DNA of 64,000 nucleotides from Sarcocystis neurona. Its lineage: Eukaryota; Apicomplexa; Conoidasida; Eucoccidiorida; Sarcocystidae. Location of the stretch: assembly GCA_000727475.1 (NCBI GenBank), contig KL647295.1, forward strand, positions 13,767 to 77,766, read 5' to 3'. Shown here piece by piece: positions 1 to 13,483 of this stretch (positions are counted from its first letter, which is position 1; each line of letters opens with the position of its first letter). The notes beneath the pieces are model-generated. The model saw only the letters and a list, made by a program, of their open reading frames with translations. It made no database searches and was not told where the DNA came from. The position numbers and the translations under genes were made by a program.

Positions 1-1140
1 CTGCTGCTGGGAGTGGTGCTGCTAGCTGCTGCTGGGAGTGGTGCTGCTACTGCTGCTGGGAGTGGTGCTGCTGCTGCTGCTGGGAGTGGTGCTGCTGCTG
101 CTGTGAGTGGTGCTGCTGCGCTGTTTGCGCTGTGTGTCGCCCTTGACTGCTCGTATATGTGTCGCTGCTGCTGAGCCGCGTTCTCTACCTTTTTTTACAG
201 TCCTGTTGCTGTTGCTGTTGCTCTCGAGACTTTTTCCTTCGCCGTGCGGCTGCTCTGGCTCGCTTAGGAGGTTCTTCGTTGCTGGCGTCGTTGTTGCAGG
301 GTTTTGTGTGATGCTCCTGCTGCTATTGCTGCTACTACGTCCACTGAATTCTCCTGCTGCCGCTATTGCTGCCGCTCGTGCGTCTCGATTGCTGCTGCTG
401 CTGCTGTGACCGTGGTTGCTGCTGTGCTGCTGTGGTTGTTGCGCTGCTTCTGTACGCGCTGCCGTGCGGGGAGCTGCTGTCCTTGCTTCTGGTACACTAC
501 AGAGAAGCCTGCGGGGTGCGAGTCTGGTTGCCTTCTCTGGTGCTGCTGCTGCTGTGGCTGTTTTCTGTTTTCATCTATTGCTGTTCTTGCTGCTATTGCT
601 GTTCTTGCTGCTATTGCTGTTCTTGCTGCTATTGCTGTTCTTGCTGCTATTGCTGTTCTTGCTGCTATTGCTGTTCTTGCTGCTATTGCTGTTCTTGCTG
701 CTATTGCTGTTGCTGCTATTCCTCCTGCTGCTGCTATCCTTGCTGTGTTGCTGCTGCTATTCCTGCTCTGTTGCTGCTGCGATTCGTGGTGTAGCTGCTG
801 CGATTCCTGCTGTTGCTGCTGCAGTTCCTGCTGTTGCTGCTGCAGTTCCTGCTGTTGCTGCTGCTATTCTTTCTGTGTTGCTGTGCTGCTATTCTTTCTG
901 TGTCGCTGAGCTGCCATCCTTGCTGTGTTGCTGGTGCTATTCCTGCTCTGTTGCTGCTGCGATTCCTGCTGTTGCTGCTGCTGGTGTTGCTTCTCCTGCG
1001 TTGCAGGGGACTGCTTCATCTGGCTTCTTGCCTAAAACGGCTGCGGTCTGTCTCTGTGGAGTTTTCGTCGCGAGACAGCAGCGACGTCTTTGTGATGGCC
1101 CTTGCTGACGCATCTGCTGCAACATTACTGCAGTAGGTGC
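1..1140. repeat. CTG-rich triplet-repeat block
   Basis: The plus strand is dominated by CTG/CTGTTG/CTATTG triplets. Plus-strand reading frames give implausible Leu/Cys/Val strings. Minus-strand frames give Gln/Ala/Ser, but only short ones are open (for example 937-1125). By the polarity seen in the better-resolved genes of this window (CAG in exons, CTG in introns), this could be intron of a plus-strand gene or exon of a minus-strand gene. No splice-consistent exon could be defined. Confidence 0.7.
575..700. repeat. 18-bp tandem repeat, seven units
   Basis: Seven consecutive copies of CTATTGCTGTTCTTGCTG with almost no divergence; a degenerate copy follows. On the plus strand the unit reads Leu/Phe. 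On the minus strand one frame contains TAG in every unit, so only two minus frames stay open. The low divergence suggests recent expansion. Confidence 0.9.
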
Positions 1141-1819
1141 TGCTGGTCCCTGACGTCCTACCTGCTCCCTTTCTTTTCCACATCTTCTTCTCCTGCTCGG
1201 CCTCCTATTCGTTCTTCTACGTCTCCTTTCCTTTCTCGATGTGTTCGAGAAGCCTTCTCACAAGAAATATATGTCCACATGTGTCTTGTGTGGATCTCTA
1301 CATCCGTAGACATATCTCTATACAAATACTCTTCTATTTACAACTTCTGTACACATATATATTACACATAATATCTTTATATATAATTACACATGTACAC
1401 ATGTGCATATACATACGTACATAATATTTATATATATAGCGTGTGTAACCTCCTCCATTTATATATATATGGATATGGATATACACCTCCTCCTTACATA
1501 TGTATGTATTTATATATACACGCATATTTGGGTCCTCCGTACGTAAGTATATATATATGTGTCTACATATACGCGCATATTTACTTTCTCTCTGTATGTA
1601 TATATTTATCTATCTACGAATGTACGTATACTTTTGCTTCTCACATTATGTGCGTGTGCATGCACCTGCGTAGATTTCTACGCATCTGTCTGAAGTGGTT
1701 GTTGACAGAAAGATGAATTTCTTGAGACAAACGAGCCAACAACTTTCGCCGAAAATAATTTTTTCTTTTTTTGTACAACCCTGCACACTCGTCTCTCTTC
1801 GTCTCCGTCTGTTCGTCTC

Positions 1820-1917
1820 TCCGTATATACCTCTCTCCGTATATATCTCTCTCCCCGTATATATCTCTCTCCCCGTATATATCTCTCTCCGTATATATCT
1901 CTCTCCGTATATATCTC
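1820..1917. repeat. CCGTATATATCTCTCT tandem repeat
   Basis: About six units of 16-18 bp built from CCGTATATATCTCTCT with one or two extra C residues. This is a simple tandem satellite with no unique spacers. Confidence 0.85.
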
Positions 1918-2339
1918 CGGCCCCCACTGCGTATATATGCATGCGGACGTGCTTCGTGTGACACCTTTTCATATATGGACAGATGTGTTTTCCGAAGTTC
2001 ACCTCTCACACGTACTGTAGTTCAAAGTAGTCACCTTTCGCATATATTTCTATATGTTTGAAGAATTTTGGAAGAATTTACCGGCGTCTATATATTATAT
2101 AGAGAGGGGGAGATGTGTACGTAGAAGTGTGTGGGTGTCTGTGCGTGCAGTCTGACGGTTCACGACATCAGTCGCAGCTGCCTGGCGCATGTCGCTGCGG
2201 TTGTCGGACGGAGACTGCGTTCCTTTTCTTACACCAAGTAAGAAAAATTCTTCTAAAAAAGGGGACATCTCTTCCATCCTAAATTCTCACGAAAAAAAAG
2301 GGAAAATTCTATCTCGGCCGCACTCCAACTGCATCTCCA

Positions 2340-2780
2340 TACACAAATATACATATACATATGTATATCAATACAATGTATCTGTATTAACATATACATA
2401 TTGTATGTGTTAATATATATATCAATACAACGTATGTGTATTAACATACATATATATATATTGTATGTGTGTTAATATATATATATATATATATACAACG
2501 TATGTGTATTGATATACATATGTATATATAAATATACTGTATGTGTGTTAATATATATATATGCATATTAATACGCATATTAATACACAACATATGTGTA
2601 TTAATATGCATATTCATATATATATATACACACACACATAAATATACAGTATGTGTGTCAGTATACACATATGTATATATCAATACAACGTATGTGTATT
2701 AGTATACATATTCACGTATGCCTATATATACGTATATATATTGTGTGTGTGTTAATATACGTACGTGTATATATGTAAAT
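2340..2780. repeat. Tandem AT-rich minisatellite (AATACAACGTATGTGTATTA family)
   Basis: Diverged units alternate between a segment like AATACAACGTATGTGTATTA and (TA)n stretches carrying TTGTATGTGTGTTAATA. At least four recognisable copies, with period varying because of TA-length change. Confidence 0.7.
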
Positions 2781-5229
2781 ATTGTCCGAGTGTGAATATC
2801 CATACGTATGTGTGAATATGTAGTGGAAAGGTGAATAGCTCTTCTCATTTGTATATGTATGTCTCTTGTAGATTAAAAGCGTGGGGTTCATCTTTCAGCA
2901 CTTCTTGAATGCAGCGAATCACCTGACGAAGCAAAATATGCGGTCTCCCCCCACACACAAAGAAACGGAAGTTCGAGTGCTACTTCAGTATCTCCGTCGA
3001 AGCGATAAAGATACACTATAGATGTGTGCAAGCTGGAAAACAGCCCAGGACCTCTTCGTATATATTATGCCCACATTTAGTGGTCCAGCGTATACGGTGA
3101 TGCCCCTTCATATATTCATTTATATATATATATATGTATATGTGTTCCCCTCTTTGTGTACACATATATACGTGTACGCGTGCCCTTGTCGCCGAGGTTG
3201 GTATTCATTGAAATATTGCGCCTTCTCTTTTTCTCTATCTCTCTCTCTCTATATATGTGAGTATGTATATGTACTGATATGTGTGGATGGCACTATTTTT
3301 GTGTATGTTGTACGTATAATACGTGCTGCATATATGCCTTTCGATATCTCTGAGATGCGGTCTGATTATAAAAGAAAGACCGCATCTCTGCGAGCTTCTC
3401 TCTCTATATATGCGTATATATATATGTATGCGTATATATATGTATATGTGTGCATATATTTATATATATAGATAGGTAAATGCATGCTTTTTCATGTTTC
3501 TGTTTGCGTCCCTCTCTTTTTGTATATCCTCCTCTCTGTTCGTCTTTTTGTCCCTTTCTCCTTTCTCTGCATCTGTTCCCGACAATACTTCCCCTGTGTA
3601 TGCCTCTGCGTGGGAAGTCTACTTGCTGTCTTTTCCCGGGAATCGATCTCTCGACGACTATTCTTATTTTTCTTCGTCTCTTTCAGATTGACTACAATCT
3701 TTTTATCTGCCTCTACGCCACCACCAGACGCATGCAAATACACGCATATATATACACGTGGACACGTTCACGTATACGTATACATACATCTACGTACATA
3801 TACACGTTTGTGTGTGCATGTGTACACATGCGTATACATATATATATAGGGACAGATGAGTTACGCGGATGCAAGTGATAGGCGCAGATATTGGCAACAT
3901 GCAGATATATTTATGTGTGTGCGTCTTTTTCTTCCTTTCTATATATGTGTACATATATAGGTATACATGGGTGTATTTATGTATGTGCTTATTGTTCTTT
4001 ACTTCTGATCGTAGATATATATATATATATATGCATATAGGCATATATATGTATCTTAGTGTATACGCGTCTTCTTCTTTACTTCTAGTTCACGTAGATA
4101 CATATATATATATATATTTGCTGGTGTATGATACTTGCGTTGAACTCATGTATGTGGCCCACATGTAAAATTCTGGATAGACGCGTATATTTTGGAGGAC
4201 AAGGAATAAATGGAGGACAGGTGTTATCTACGTAGATTTATAAGGAGTATTGTGCGAGGGAAGAGATATATATGTGTATATCTACACATGCGTGTCAAAT
4301 GTGGAAGGATCCTCCTGACGAAGAAGATAATATATATATATATTCATTACACACTTTATAACGCCTTCTACGTCGCATAAGTATGAATATATATACATAT
4401 ATATATATGTATATATATATGTATATATATATATGTATGCATCATACAGACACATACAGATAGAAATCTGTCGCCCTATACATATACGTGTCTATATATC
4501 TCACAGACACACTTACAGAAAGAGCTGTGGTCGTGTATATAAATCTGTTGCTGTACACATATATATATATGTATTATATATATACATTTGTATATGTATA
4601 TATTTCAAACAGACACACACAGACAAAACTGTGTTGCCGTCTAAATTTGTGCCGCAGTTAGCGCCGGTCGGATCTGCGATCCGCTCCCGTGGACGTGGTG
4701 GCTCTCTAATTTTATACACATACGTCTCCCACATTCAGTGCGTATGTATCTATATGTGCACATACGTATACATGTATATATATAAATATGCATGTACGTG
4801 TATATATGTGTGTGTATATATGCGTATATGTATATGTGTATATATACATATATATATATACGTGTATATATATGTCTACACATGTATATATATATATATG
4901 TATCGATATAAATATATGTGTATATGTGTTTGTATGTATATATGCATGTGCGTCTATATATATATGTATACATATGTATATATGCATATGTGTGTATATG
5001 TGTACGTATGTGTGCGGGGGCTTCTCTTGCTGCTGCATTTCTTGCTGTTGCAAGGGATGCGTCTTCCTGTCTTGCTGCTGCATTTGTTGCTGCTGCTGCT
5101 TCTTCTCTTGCTGCTGCTGCTTCTTCTCTTGCTGCTGCGTATCTTCTTGCTGCTGCTTCTCTTGCTGCTTCGTTTCTTGCTGCTGCATTTCTTGCTGCTG
5201 CTTCTTTTGCTGCTGCCGTCATCCGTCCT

Positions 5230-5396
5230 GAGCGCCGTGGTGCTACTGAAGTGGAATGCTCCCTTCCGCAGCAGAACGCTTTGCTGCTTCCCCATGCTCC
5301 TCCTTGTCGCTCCTGGTACCATCTCGCCTGCTGCTGGTGCAGGCGTCGACGGCCTCCGGCTTACGCATTTCGCATTTTACTTCGAGCTGCTGAAAC
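5230..5396 (+). CDS. Candidate F-box-like exon upstream of the LRR exons (tentative)
   Basis: This non-repetitive island inside a CTG-rich block reads, in one frame, a segment with CRSWYHLACCW and later FRILLRAAE. That loosely resembles the CxxWxxLA part of F-boxes. Using the weak donor at 5397 it leaves two bases that join in phase to the exon at 6042, whose first residues ([10 protein letters not shown]) resemble the end of an F-box running into LRRs. The donor is poor and the motif match is impressionistic, so this may simply be intron. Confidence 0.22.
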
Positions 5397-5713
5397 GTTT
5401 CTGCTGCTTCCTCTGGGGCCTTGCTGCCTCGGTGTACTCTGCTGCCGCTGCACCTGCTGTTGCTGCTGTGGTGTTGTTGTTTTTTTTCCGCCGGTGAGGC
5501 TGGCGCGCGCGCTCTGTTGCTGCATCCGCCCCCGCTGCTCTGCCACCTTTTCTCCTGCTGCACGTGCTCTCTCCGCTGCTGCTGCTGCTGCACGCCTCTC
5601 TCGGCCGCGTTTTCTCTGCTGCTCGTCCGGCGCCACGCCGTACTACCTGCTGCGGTTATGGGTTTTTTTGCTCCTGCTGTTGACGCTGCTGCGACTTCCC
5701 CTGCTGCTCCTGC

Positions 5714-5794
5714 TGTTGCTTGTGCAACTGCGTTGGCCGCTGTTGCTTGTGCAACTGCTTTGGCCGCTGTTGCTTGTGCAACTGCTTTGGCCGC
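5714..5794. repeat. 27-bp tandem repeat, three units
   Basis: Three near-identical copies of a 27-bp unit containing TTGTGCAACTGC and TTGGCCGC inside the CTG-rich block. Confidence 0.85.
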
Positions 5795-6041
5795 TGTTGC
5801 TGTTGCCGCTGCCGTTGCTGTTGCTGCTGCTGCATTTGCTGCTGCTGCGTCTGCTGCTGCTGCGTTTGCTGCTGCGAGTTCCCGTGCTGCTGTTGCTGCT
5901 GCTGGTGTCGCTGCATCTGTCGCTGTTGCTGGTGCTGGTGCTGCTGCTCCAGGTGCTGCTGCTCCAGGTGCTGCTGGTGCACTTTCTTCTCTGCCCGTAT
6001 GCTGCTGCTGCTTGTTTTTTTTTTCTGCTGCGTATCAATAG

Positions 6042-6631
6042 AACGTGCTCGAGCAGCTTGGATATATCGGATTGGCTGCTGCAGTACATCCCCCCCCGGC
6101 TGCCGCACCTGACGTCGCTGCGGCTTGTGGACAGTGTCACTCCTGGCCTCCTTGTCCAGCAGCAACACCTGCAGGAGCAGCGATACCGCAGACAGCAGCA
6201 GCACCGACAGCAACAACGGCAACGGCAGCAACAACAGCAACGGCAGCAACAACTGCAACGGTGGCAGCAGCGGCAACGGCGGCAACAACAGCAGCGGCGG
6301 CAGCAGCAGCAAGGGCGGCAACAGCACGGGCAGCAGCAACAGCAAGGGCAGCAGCAACGGCAGCAGCACCAGCAGCGACGGCAGCAACAACAACGGCAGG
6401 TGGAAGAGTATGTGTTTGATCGCTTCGACGGCGGCGACGGGGGGGCTCCTGCGCGAATGGCCGGGACGGGCGACAGCGCGCATCAGCGACAGCAGAGGCT
6501 GCAGCAGCTACAGCGGCAGCGGCAGCAAGAGCAGCAGCAAAGGCAGCGACAGCAGCGTCAGCACGTGTGCGGGCAGCGTCAGCAGCAGCAGGAGGAAGAC
6601 GGACAAGAAGGAGAGATGTTGAGGTACCGGG
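6042..6631 (+). CDS. LRR gene, exon a: first LRR plus Gln-rich insert
   Basis: Acceptor TATCAATAG, donor GTGAGG at 6632. The exon starts with [20 protein letters not shown], then [12 protein letters not shown], a clear LRR. It then runs into about 80 residues of Gln/Arg repeat and a short non-repeat stretch ([15 protein letters not shown]) followed by more Gln. One base is left over, and completes a Glu codon with the exon at 10378. The donor choice rests on phase and consensus only. Confidence 0.65.
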
Positions 6632-9600
6632 GTGAGGCTGGGTCTGTGAAGGTGTTGCATGCGATTGCTAGAGAAGAAGCAGCAGCAACAGACAGAGCAG
6701 CAGCAGGATGCAGAGCAGTAGCAGGAGGCAGAGCAGCGGGGAGCAGTCATACTCGCAGAGAGGGAAGAACAGCAGGGAGAAGGGAAGGAGACGACGACCT
6801 GAGAACACGAGAGAGAAGAAAGCTTTTTGCAGCAGCAGGAGGAACAGGTAGACGTGGCGCCCACCAGAAACGGCGCTTGTTTTTTGTGTTGGCGAAGCAG
6901 CAGCAACAGAGAGTTTTGCTGCAGCAGATAGTTTGAGCAGCGTCTTCGGCATGTTGCGCCGCAGCAGCAGACGAAAGGAAGTTGCTGCTGCTGCGTGCTG
7001 TTTTGCGTAAATCGCAGAAGCAGCTCTCGCAGAGAAAAAGGAGGAGCAGGAAAGAGCGGAGGCCGCAGGCGGAAGAGAGCGAGCAGCAGCGGCCGAGCAT
7101 CAAGGAGAAGGAAGAGGAAGAGCAGCAGAGGCAGAGAGCAGCAGCGGCGGCGGGCAGCAGCGCAGCAGCGGCGGCGAGCAGCAGCGCAGCCGAAGGCAGC
7201 AACAGCAGGAAGCAGCAGTAGCGCACGATGAGCTCAGAACGAGGGCAGTTGCTGCAGCTGCGGTTCGTTGCTGATGATCTGCCACACGTCCTCAGCAACG
7301 TCGCCTTTTCCACTCCGCTGTTTGTCTCTACACCATTCTGCACACGTACATCCACACGCACATATGTATCGATACATACATATATATACACAAGTAGGCG
7401 CATATGTATCTATCTATCTATCTGTATGCGTATGTGTATGTACATACACAAGTCTGCGTATTCTTAAAGAAGAGGCACGTGGGCTCTTGTGCACGTGTAC
7501 AGATAGATCTCCTTGAATAGCGATTAGGTGTACGTACACCCGAGCAGTGCGTTTCTATCACCGCTTTTACGGGCCTCTTTCTCAGCATCTCTGCGTCTGT
7601 ACATGTATATATGTATGTGTGTGTGTGTGTGTGTGTCTCCCCCCCTGTTTGTTTGTGTTTCTCCCTCTGTTTTTCGCTTTCTCCGTTTTTCCTGTCTTTC
7701 GGTGTTTCTCTCCCCCTGCCCCTTTCTCCGTCTGCGGCTCCTTTTTTTTTTGCGGTTTCCCTCTCTCTGTCAGTTTCTTCTCTCTGTCCCGGTTTCTCCC
7801 TTTCTTGCGCATATCTGTCCGGAAGTCCCTCTCTCCCTGTGCGTCGTACTCCCCACATCCCATGCCCCTCTACGAAGTTTTCTTTGACTGACTGTCTTCT
7901 TCTCTCTATCTTTATATATAAATATGAATGCAGGTGTCTGTCTTGCTGTCTCTTTGCTTATGAGAGAGGAATACTTCTAAAATATGTGGGTGTGCCTGTT
8001 CGTGCTCCCTACATCTTCTCAACATGCGTCTCTTTGTGGCTCGTTTTTCTCTCCGTATCTCTCTCTCTGTATCGCTGTCTACACGTCCATGTGTGAACTT
8101 CTTTTTCTCCCTTCTTGTGTGTGTGTCAGTAGTTTTCACCGCACGTAACTCTCTCTATAATGGAGCTGCCTGTACATCCGTCTCTCGCCTTCTGTCGCCC
8201 TTGCTGTCGGTCTTTCTGTCTGTCTTTCTTTTTCTCTCCCCTTTCTCTTTATGGAAATGTGAGTATATGTGTGGCTGCCACTTCCCTATTTCATCTCTCT
8301 GTCTATTCTTATCTCCTTCTCTCTCTATATACGTATATATATGTATATCAGTGTTTACTTTGCTCTCGAACTCTCTGTATATCTGTGTGGACGTCCCTGT
8401 CTTCTTTTCCGTGGATATGTGTGTGTCTCTGTGTGTGTGTGTTACTGTATTCGTAATTTCTTCACATCCGTCTACCTACCTCTCTCTCTATATATGAATA
8501 TAAATATGCTAGACATACATATATGTGTACACACACATATATATATATATATACTTTTCTCAGTTTCTCTTTCTCTTCCTCTAGAATCCTCTGTGTATTT
8601 GTTGAGTAGGTACTATATGTATGTATATGTATATATATATGTCTCTTTAGAAATATATATATATATATATGTATATATGTGTATATGTCTCTCTCTCCCT
8701 ACGTATGTAGATAGATGCACCTGTCTTTGTTTTTTTTTCGTTTCCTTTCTCTTCTTGTAGAACTCTCAGTGTTTTTGTTGAGTAGGTAAAATATATATAT
8801 ATATATCTCTATATATGTGTATCTGTGTCTCTCCCTGCTCGTATAGATAGATACAGCTGCCGTTTTTTTTATTTGACGCAGTCTTTTGTCCAGGGGTACG
8901 TCCCACCTCTATATCGGCTGTCTCTGTGCGTGGACGACTCTTTTTGCCTTTTTTTCTCGTTTTTGTTTCGTTTCTGTCGAAGTGCATATTTGTGAACGTC
9001 CCATTTCTTCGCGAAGCGGCCCGCGTCTTCTGTTTTCTTCCCGAAGGACAGAAGACCTGCGTCAATATCGTCGCGGGGAATTCCTCCACCCGCGTCTGTG
9101 CTCCTCCGTCTCTTTTTTAGAGGCAGCCCCGTGTAGAAAAAGTTCTCTGCAGAAAACTGTTTATGCTTCTTGTCCTCGCGTACGACGGCGGTCCTCCTTT
9201 TACCGGCTTCAAATGCGTCTCTACCTTCCTATCGCTTTCTCTCTTTCAACGTATATCTATACATTCATGTATACGCTCACCCGACTACGTTTGTATGTAC
9301 CTACATGCATGTATAGATTTGTCACTGTAGACACAAATGCGAAAAACATTCTTGAATGTTTGTGGCAGTCATATATATATATACACGTATGTGTGTATAC
9401 ACATATATATGTGTACATACATATATATATATATGTATATGAGTGTACGCCTCTGTAAATATGTACAGATGTGTGTCCATATGTGGTCTACGGTCTCTGT
9501 GTGCGACTAGCGACGGAGGCAGGTGTGCGTTTTCCGGTGCATGTGTGTCGAGTATATATATATATATACAAATGTTTGTGAGATGCTCCTCGGCCTCCAT

Positions 9601-12600
9601 TCGTTCTAGGGAAAGAGGTTTTTCACGTGAATTTAGTAGTTGAGTAGGTTGATGAGCGGATGTGTCCAACGGTTGTGTGCATTTTCCTCTTCTTCGTGAA
9701 GCACCTTCTTCTCACTAGAAAAGGGAAGAAAATGCGAGAAATGAATCAACTCAGCTGAAACGTATCAACGTGTGTTCTTGTCGAATTTATACGTCCCTTT
9801 GTCTCTGTCTCTCTTTCTATTCGTCACAGAGTCGCCTCTCTATATATATACTTGGGTATTTATATAGTTGTATTTGTGTGTGTATGTATATGTGTGTTTA
9901 TATGTGCCTAGTGTATGTAGGTTATGTACGTAAGTATATAACGTATGTATGTATGTATGTATGTATGTGTGTAATGCATATATGTGGGTAGTGTCTGTAC
10001 GTGTGCAACGTGTGTATGTCTGTATGCATATGTGCATGCATATATGTGTACATATGTATACATGTGTGTATGTCACGAATGTATGTATATATATGGGTAT
10101 GTGCTTGTGTGTATATGGGTGAGTGTGCGCAAGGACGTGGGGAAGTGGCTGTGGAGATATCAACGGGGAAGTCTGTGTGTGTCCACTTACAACCGCATGT
10201 CCCCCTGGAGGAACGTATACGTATATTGACGAGCAAACGTAGAGATGAAGCTTCGCAGATTTCTTCCTTTTTGTTGGGAAGGATGCGTTTGTCGATGGGG
10301 GTACGAAATGGACGGAGAGTGGCAGGTGCAGCAGGTGCAGCAGGTTCTCTTCTTGTTTCTCGTGTGGACCTTTACAGAGGAAAACGCGTCCTCGTCGTCG
10401 GCTGCACCGCTTGTTGCGCAGCAGCAGAGAGAAACACGCGGAAAAGAGGAAGAAAACGGAGGAGAAGAGACGGAGGAGGAAGACGAAGACGAAATAGAAG
10501 AGGAACGCAGACATGAAGAAAAAAAGAGACACGAAGGGAGTCCGGAGGCGGTAAGAGGGACAACAGCGGAAAGGGAAACGCAGGGGTGGTCCGCAGAAGA
10601 AGAAGAGAGAGGAGAAGACTGGGAAGTACGAGATGACGTACCTGCAACATCAGCAGCAAATGAGGGCGAAGCCAGAGCAGAGGAAGATGAAGAGGAAGAC
10701 GAAGAAGAAGAAGACGAAGAAGAAGAAGACGAAGAAGAAGTGGAAGAAGAAGATGAAGAAGGGATGTTTATGAATTTACAAGACGAAGAACCCGAGGAAG
10801 AAGAAGAAGACGAAGAAGAAGACGAAGAAGGGACAACAGCAGCTTCTCATGAGTTGCAACAGCAGCAGGGGATCGAAGACGGTGAAGGTGCTTTTTTTAC
10901 GCGGCCGCCGCCACGCCTTTCTGCGCTACGTCGCTCTCGCTGCGTCATACCAGCTGTGCGTCCCCTTCTCTATAACAAAATATAGAAGTGCTACTCTATA
11001 CCCATACGTATAAATATGTATACGTGCATACGTGTAGGGGTGTATCTATTACCAGAAGTACCCAAAATGTCAGTCGTCCCCTATCTCCTTCTCTTTCCAT
11101 ATATCTCTCTTTTTACGTACGTACATATACGCGGGTGTTCACTATATATACATGGATGGAAAACGGATTCCTAGCAGTGCCCATGCACGTACATACGTCA
11201 ATATTTCTGTTTCTCTTTCTCCTCCTCTCTCTACATACATATATGTATATATATGCACGTGGACACTGTATATCCATATATGTATATATTTGTGTGGATA
11301 TGTGTACTATCAGCAGTGTCCATGTACGTACATATGTCAGCATGTCTTTTTTTCCTCCTCTTTTTCTCCACATATAGATGTATATATAGACATATGCATG
11401 TGTACACGGTAGATATATATATGTGTATGGATACGTAGAAAGAAATGTATGTATAGCACTTAAGAGGCAGTTCGTTTCTTACCGGTCTTATTATCATACG
11501 TACATGGGCAGACGTACACATATTTCTCTGCTTCTTCCTCTTCTTCGTTTTACGTCTCGACAGCTACCACATATATTCCGGCATCTCTGCCAAAAGGGAA
11601 CTGTATGGTCGACACTTGTGTGTCACACATACCCTCACACACACTCTCTCTCTCTACATATATTATATACGTGCAGTATGCACATACATATATGTATACT
11701 TATGTGTGTATATACATCATTACATACGAATATATATATATATGTATACGTAGATACGTAGATACATGCATACGTGCCTACATATATATGTACACACGTA
11801 CATAAATACACACGTGTTTATTTATATATACGTATTTATGCCTGGACAGACTAAGTGACCTCGTTGTTGCCTACGTGTTGGGGAAGATATATTATTTTTC
11901 ATATATTTGTTTGTAAGTATATGTGGATGGTTGGCTTGTATTTGTGTGTGTTTGTGCACCGACACAGTCTGTGTGACATATTTATACGTACGAGCACTAC
12001 GTTCACTGGCGCCGCTCCCTCACGACGGTCTGTATCTCTCTATGTAAATACACGTACAGACGTAATGAACATATATATATACATATATACACGTACGCAT
12101 GCGTGTGTATGTATGTATACTCCATATATATACACACACACAGCAAACGTTAGGCGTTTGTTCGTGTACTGCATATATATATATATATATATATATGTAT
12201 AGAGAGAGGGAGAGGCGCATTTGCATATACTGTGGAATATATATAAATGCTTGTATGTGCGTCTACGTATTTTTGTGAAGAGATACGCCTTCGTATATAT
12301 ATAAGATATATATATGTATATATGTGTATATTAATTTGTATGGAAGTGCATCTTTGCTATAAATTTCTTGCTACTCGAGGGCCGCCTGTTGTGCTGCGTT
12401 TCATTCAACTGCTGTTTTGCTGCAGCCACTGCTGCTGGTGCTGCTGCCGTTCCCCCTGCTGTTGCTGCTGTTGTTACCGCCGCTAACGCTTTGGAGCCCC
12501 TCCAGTCCTGCTGCTCGTGTTGCTATTGCTGCTGCTCCTGCTGTTGCGGCTGATGCTGCTGCTGCTCATGCTGCTGCTGCTCTTTCTGCTGCTGCTGCTG

Positions 12601-13443
12601 TTGTTGCTGCTACTGGTGTTGCTGCTCCTGATGTTGCTGCTCATCCTGCTGCTGCTGTCGCTGCTGCCGTTGCTGCTGCCGTTGCTGTTGCTGCCGCCGT
12701 TGTTGCTACTGCAGTCGCTGTTGCTGCTGCTGTTCCTGCTTCTGCTGCTCTGCTGCTCTGCTGCTGCTGCTGCTCTTGCTGTTGCTGCTATTCTGCTGCT
12801 ACTGCTGTTGCTGTTGCTGCTGCTGTTGCTGTTGCTGCTGCTGTTGCTGTTGCTGGTAAAGTTGTGCTTGCTTTTGATGCTGTCGCTGTTCTTCCCCTCG
12901 CAGGCCTCTGTCCCGCTGGTGACTCCTCGTGGCCTGGCATATCTGCAGCCGCTTTCAGGTGAGTTGTTCATCTACCTCTTGCCGGAAGTTCGAAGAGGGA
13001 AGAAAGCTGCTTCTGCCTCTGCCGTCAAAGTGCCCAGCAGCTGCTTCTGCACTGCTGTACGAACACCGCCGCCGCATACGTTTGCAGTGGGGTTCGGGTG
13101 TACAGACAGCTGCTTGCCAGGCCTCTGCAGCCCGTTTTCTTTGTCCCGGTGTCATGACACCTCAAGGACAACCTCTCTGTCTCACGTCCGGGTGATGTCT
13201 ACTCGCGAGAACACTCGCTGTTGCTACTCTGCTACTCAGACGATCTTTTCAAGTCTAAAGACACAAACATACGTGTGTATATATGTACACATATATATGT
13301 ATATAAATTCGTATATCCACGTGTGTACATGTATATATTTATATATATATATGTATATCCACACATAAACGTGTGTACGCATACACGTATAGACATACGG
13401 GCATATGTACATATAATATATATACACGTGGGCACCTAAATAG

Positions 13444-13483
<40 letters not shown>

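Larger units (their letters stand above)
1141..4990. repeat. AT-rich microsatellite region without recognisable genes
   Basis: Mostly (TA)n, TATG/CATA and CT-rich microsatellite sequence. Open frames here give only Tyr/Ile/His/Cys strings expected from translated TA/CA repeats. Short non-repetitive islands (about 2860-3110 and 4610-4740) show no recognisable domain or convincing splice-bounded exon. Confidence 0.75.
4991..6041. repeat. CTG-rich block upstream of the first confident LRR exon
   Basis: CTG-oriented triplets on the plus strand end directly in a pyrimidine run and the acceptor TATCAATAG at 6041. This is the same arrangement as in the introns of the LRR gene, so it is probably intron, with or without an exon island near 5220-5420. 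Minus-strand frames (5243-5593 and 5656-6483) are Gln/Ser/Lys-rich and could also be coding, so strand assignment is open. Confidence 0.5.

Noticed and set aside
416..1108. Plus-strand Leu/Ala/Cys open frame that looks like a membrane protein
   Set aside because: The Leu runs are translated CTG repeats, and CTG triplets lack stops in all plus frames. There is no real start or splice context.
1820..1917. Regular repeats considered as a CRISPR array
   Set aside because: No unique spacers, the unit is 16-18 bp and the genome is eukaryotic.
4433..5497. Tyr/Ile/His/Cys-rich frames across microsatellites (also many elsewhere)
   Set aside because: They are direct translations of TA/CA/CATA repeats with no domain content.
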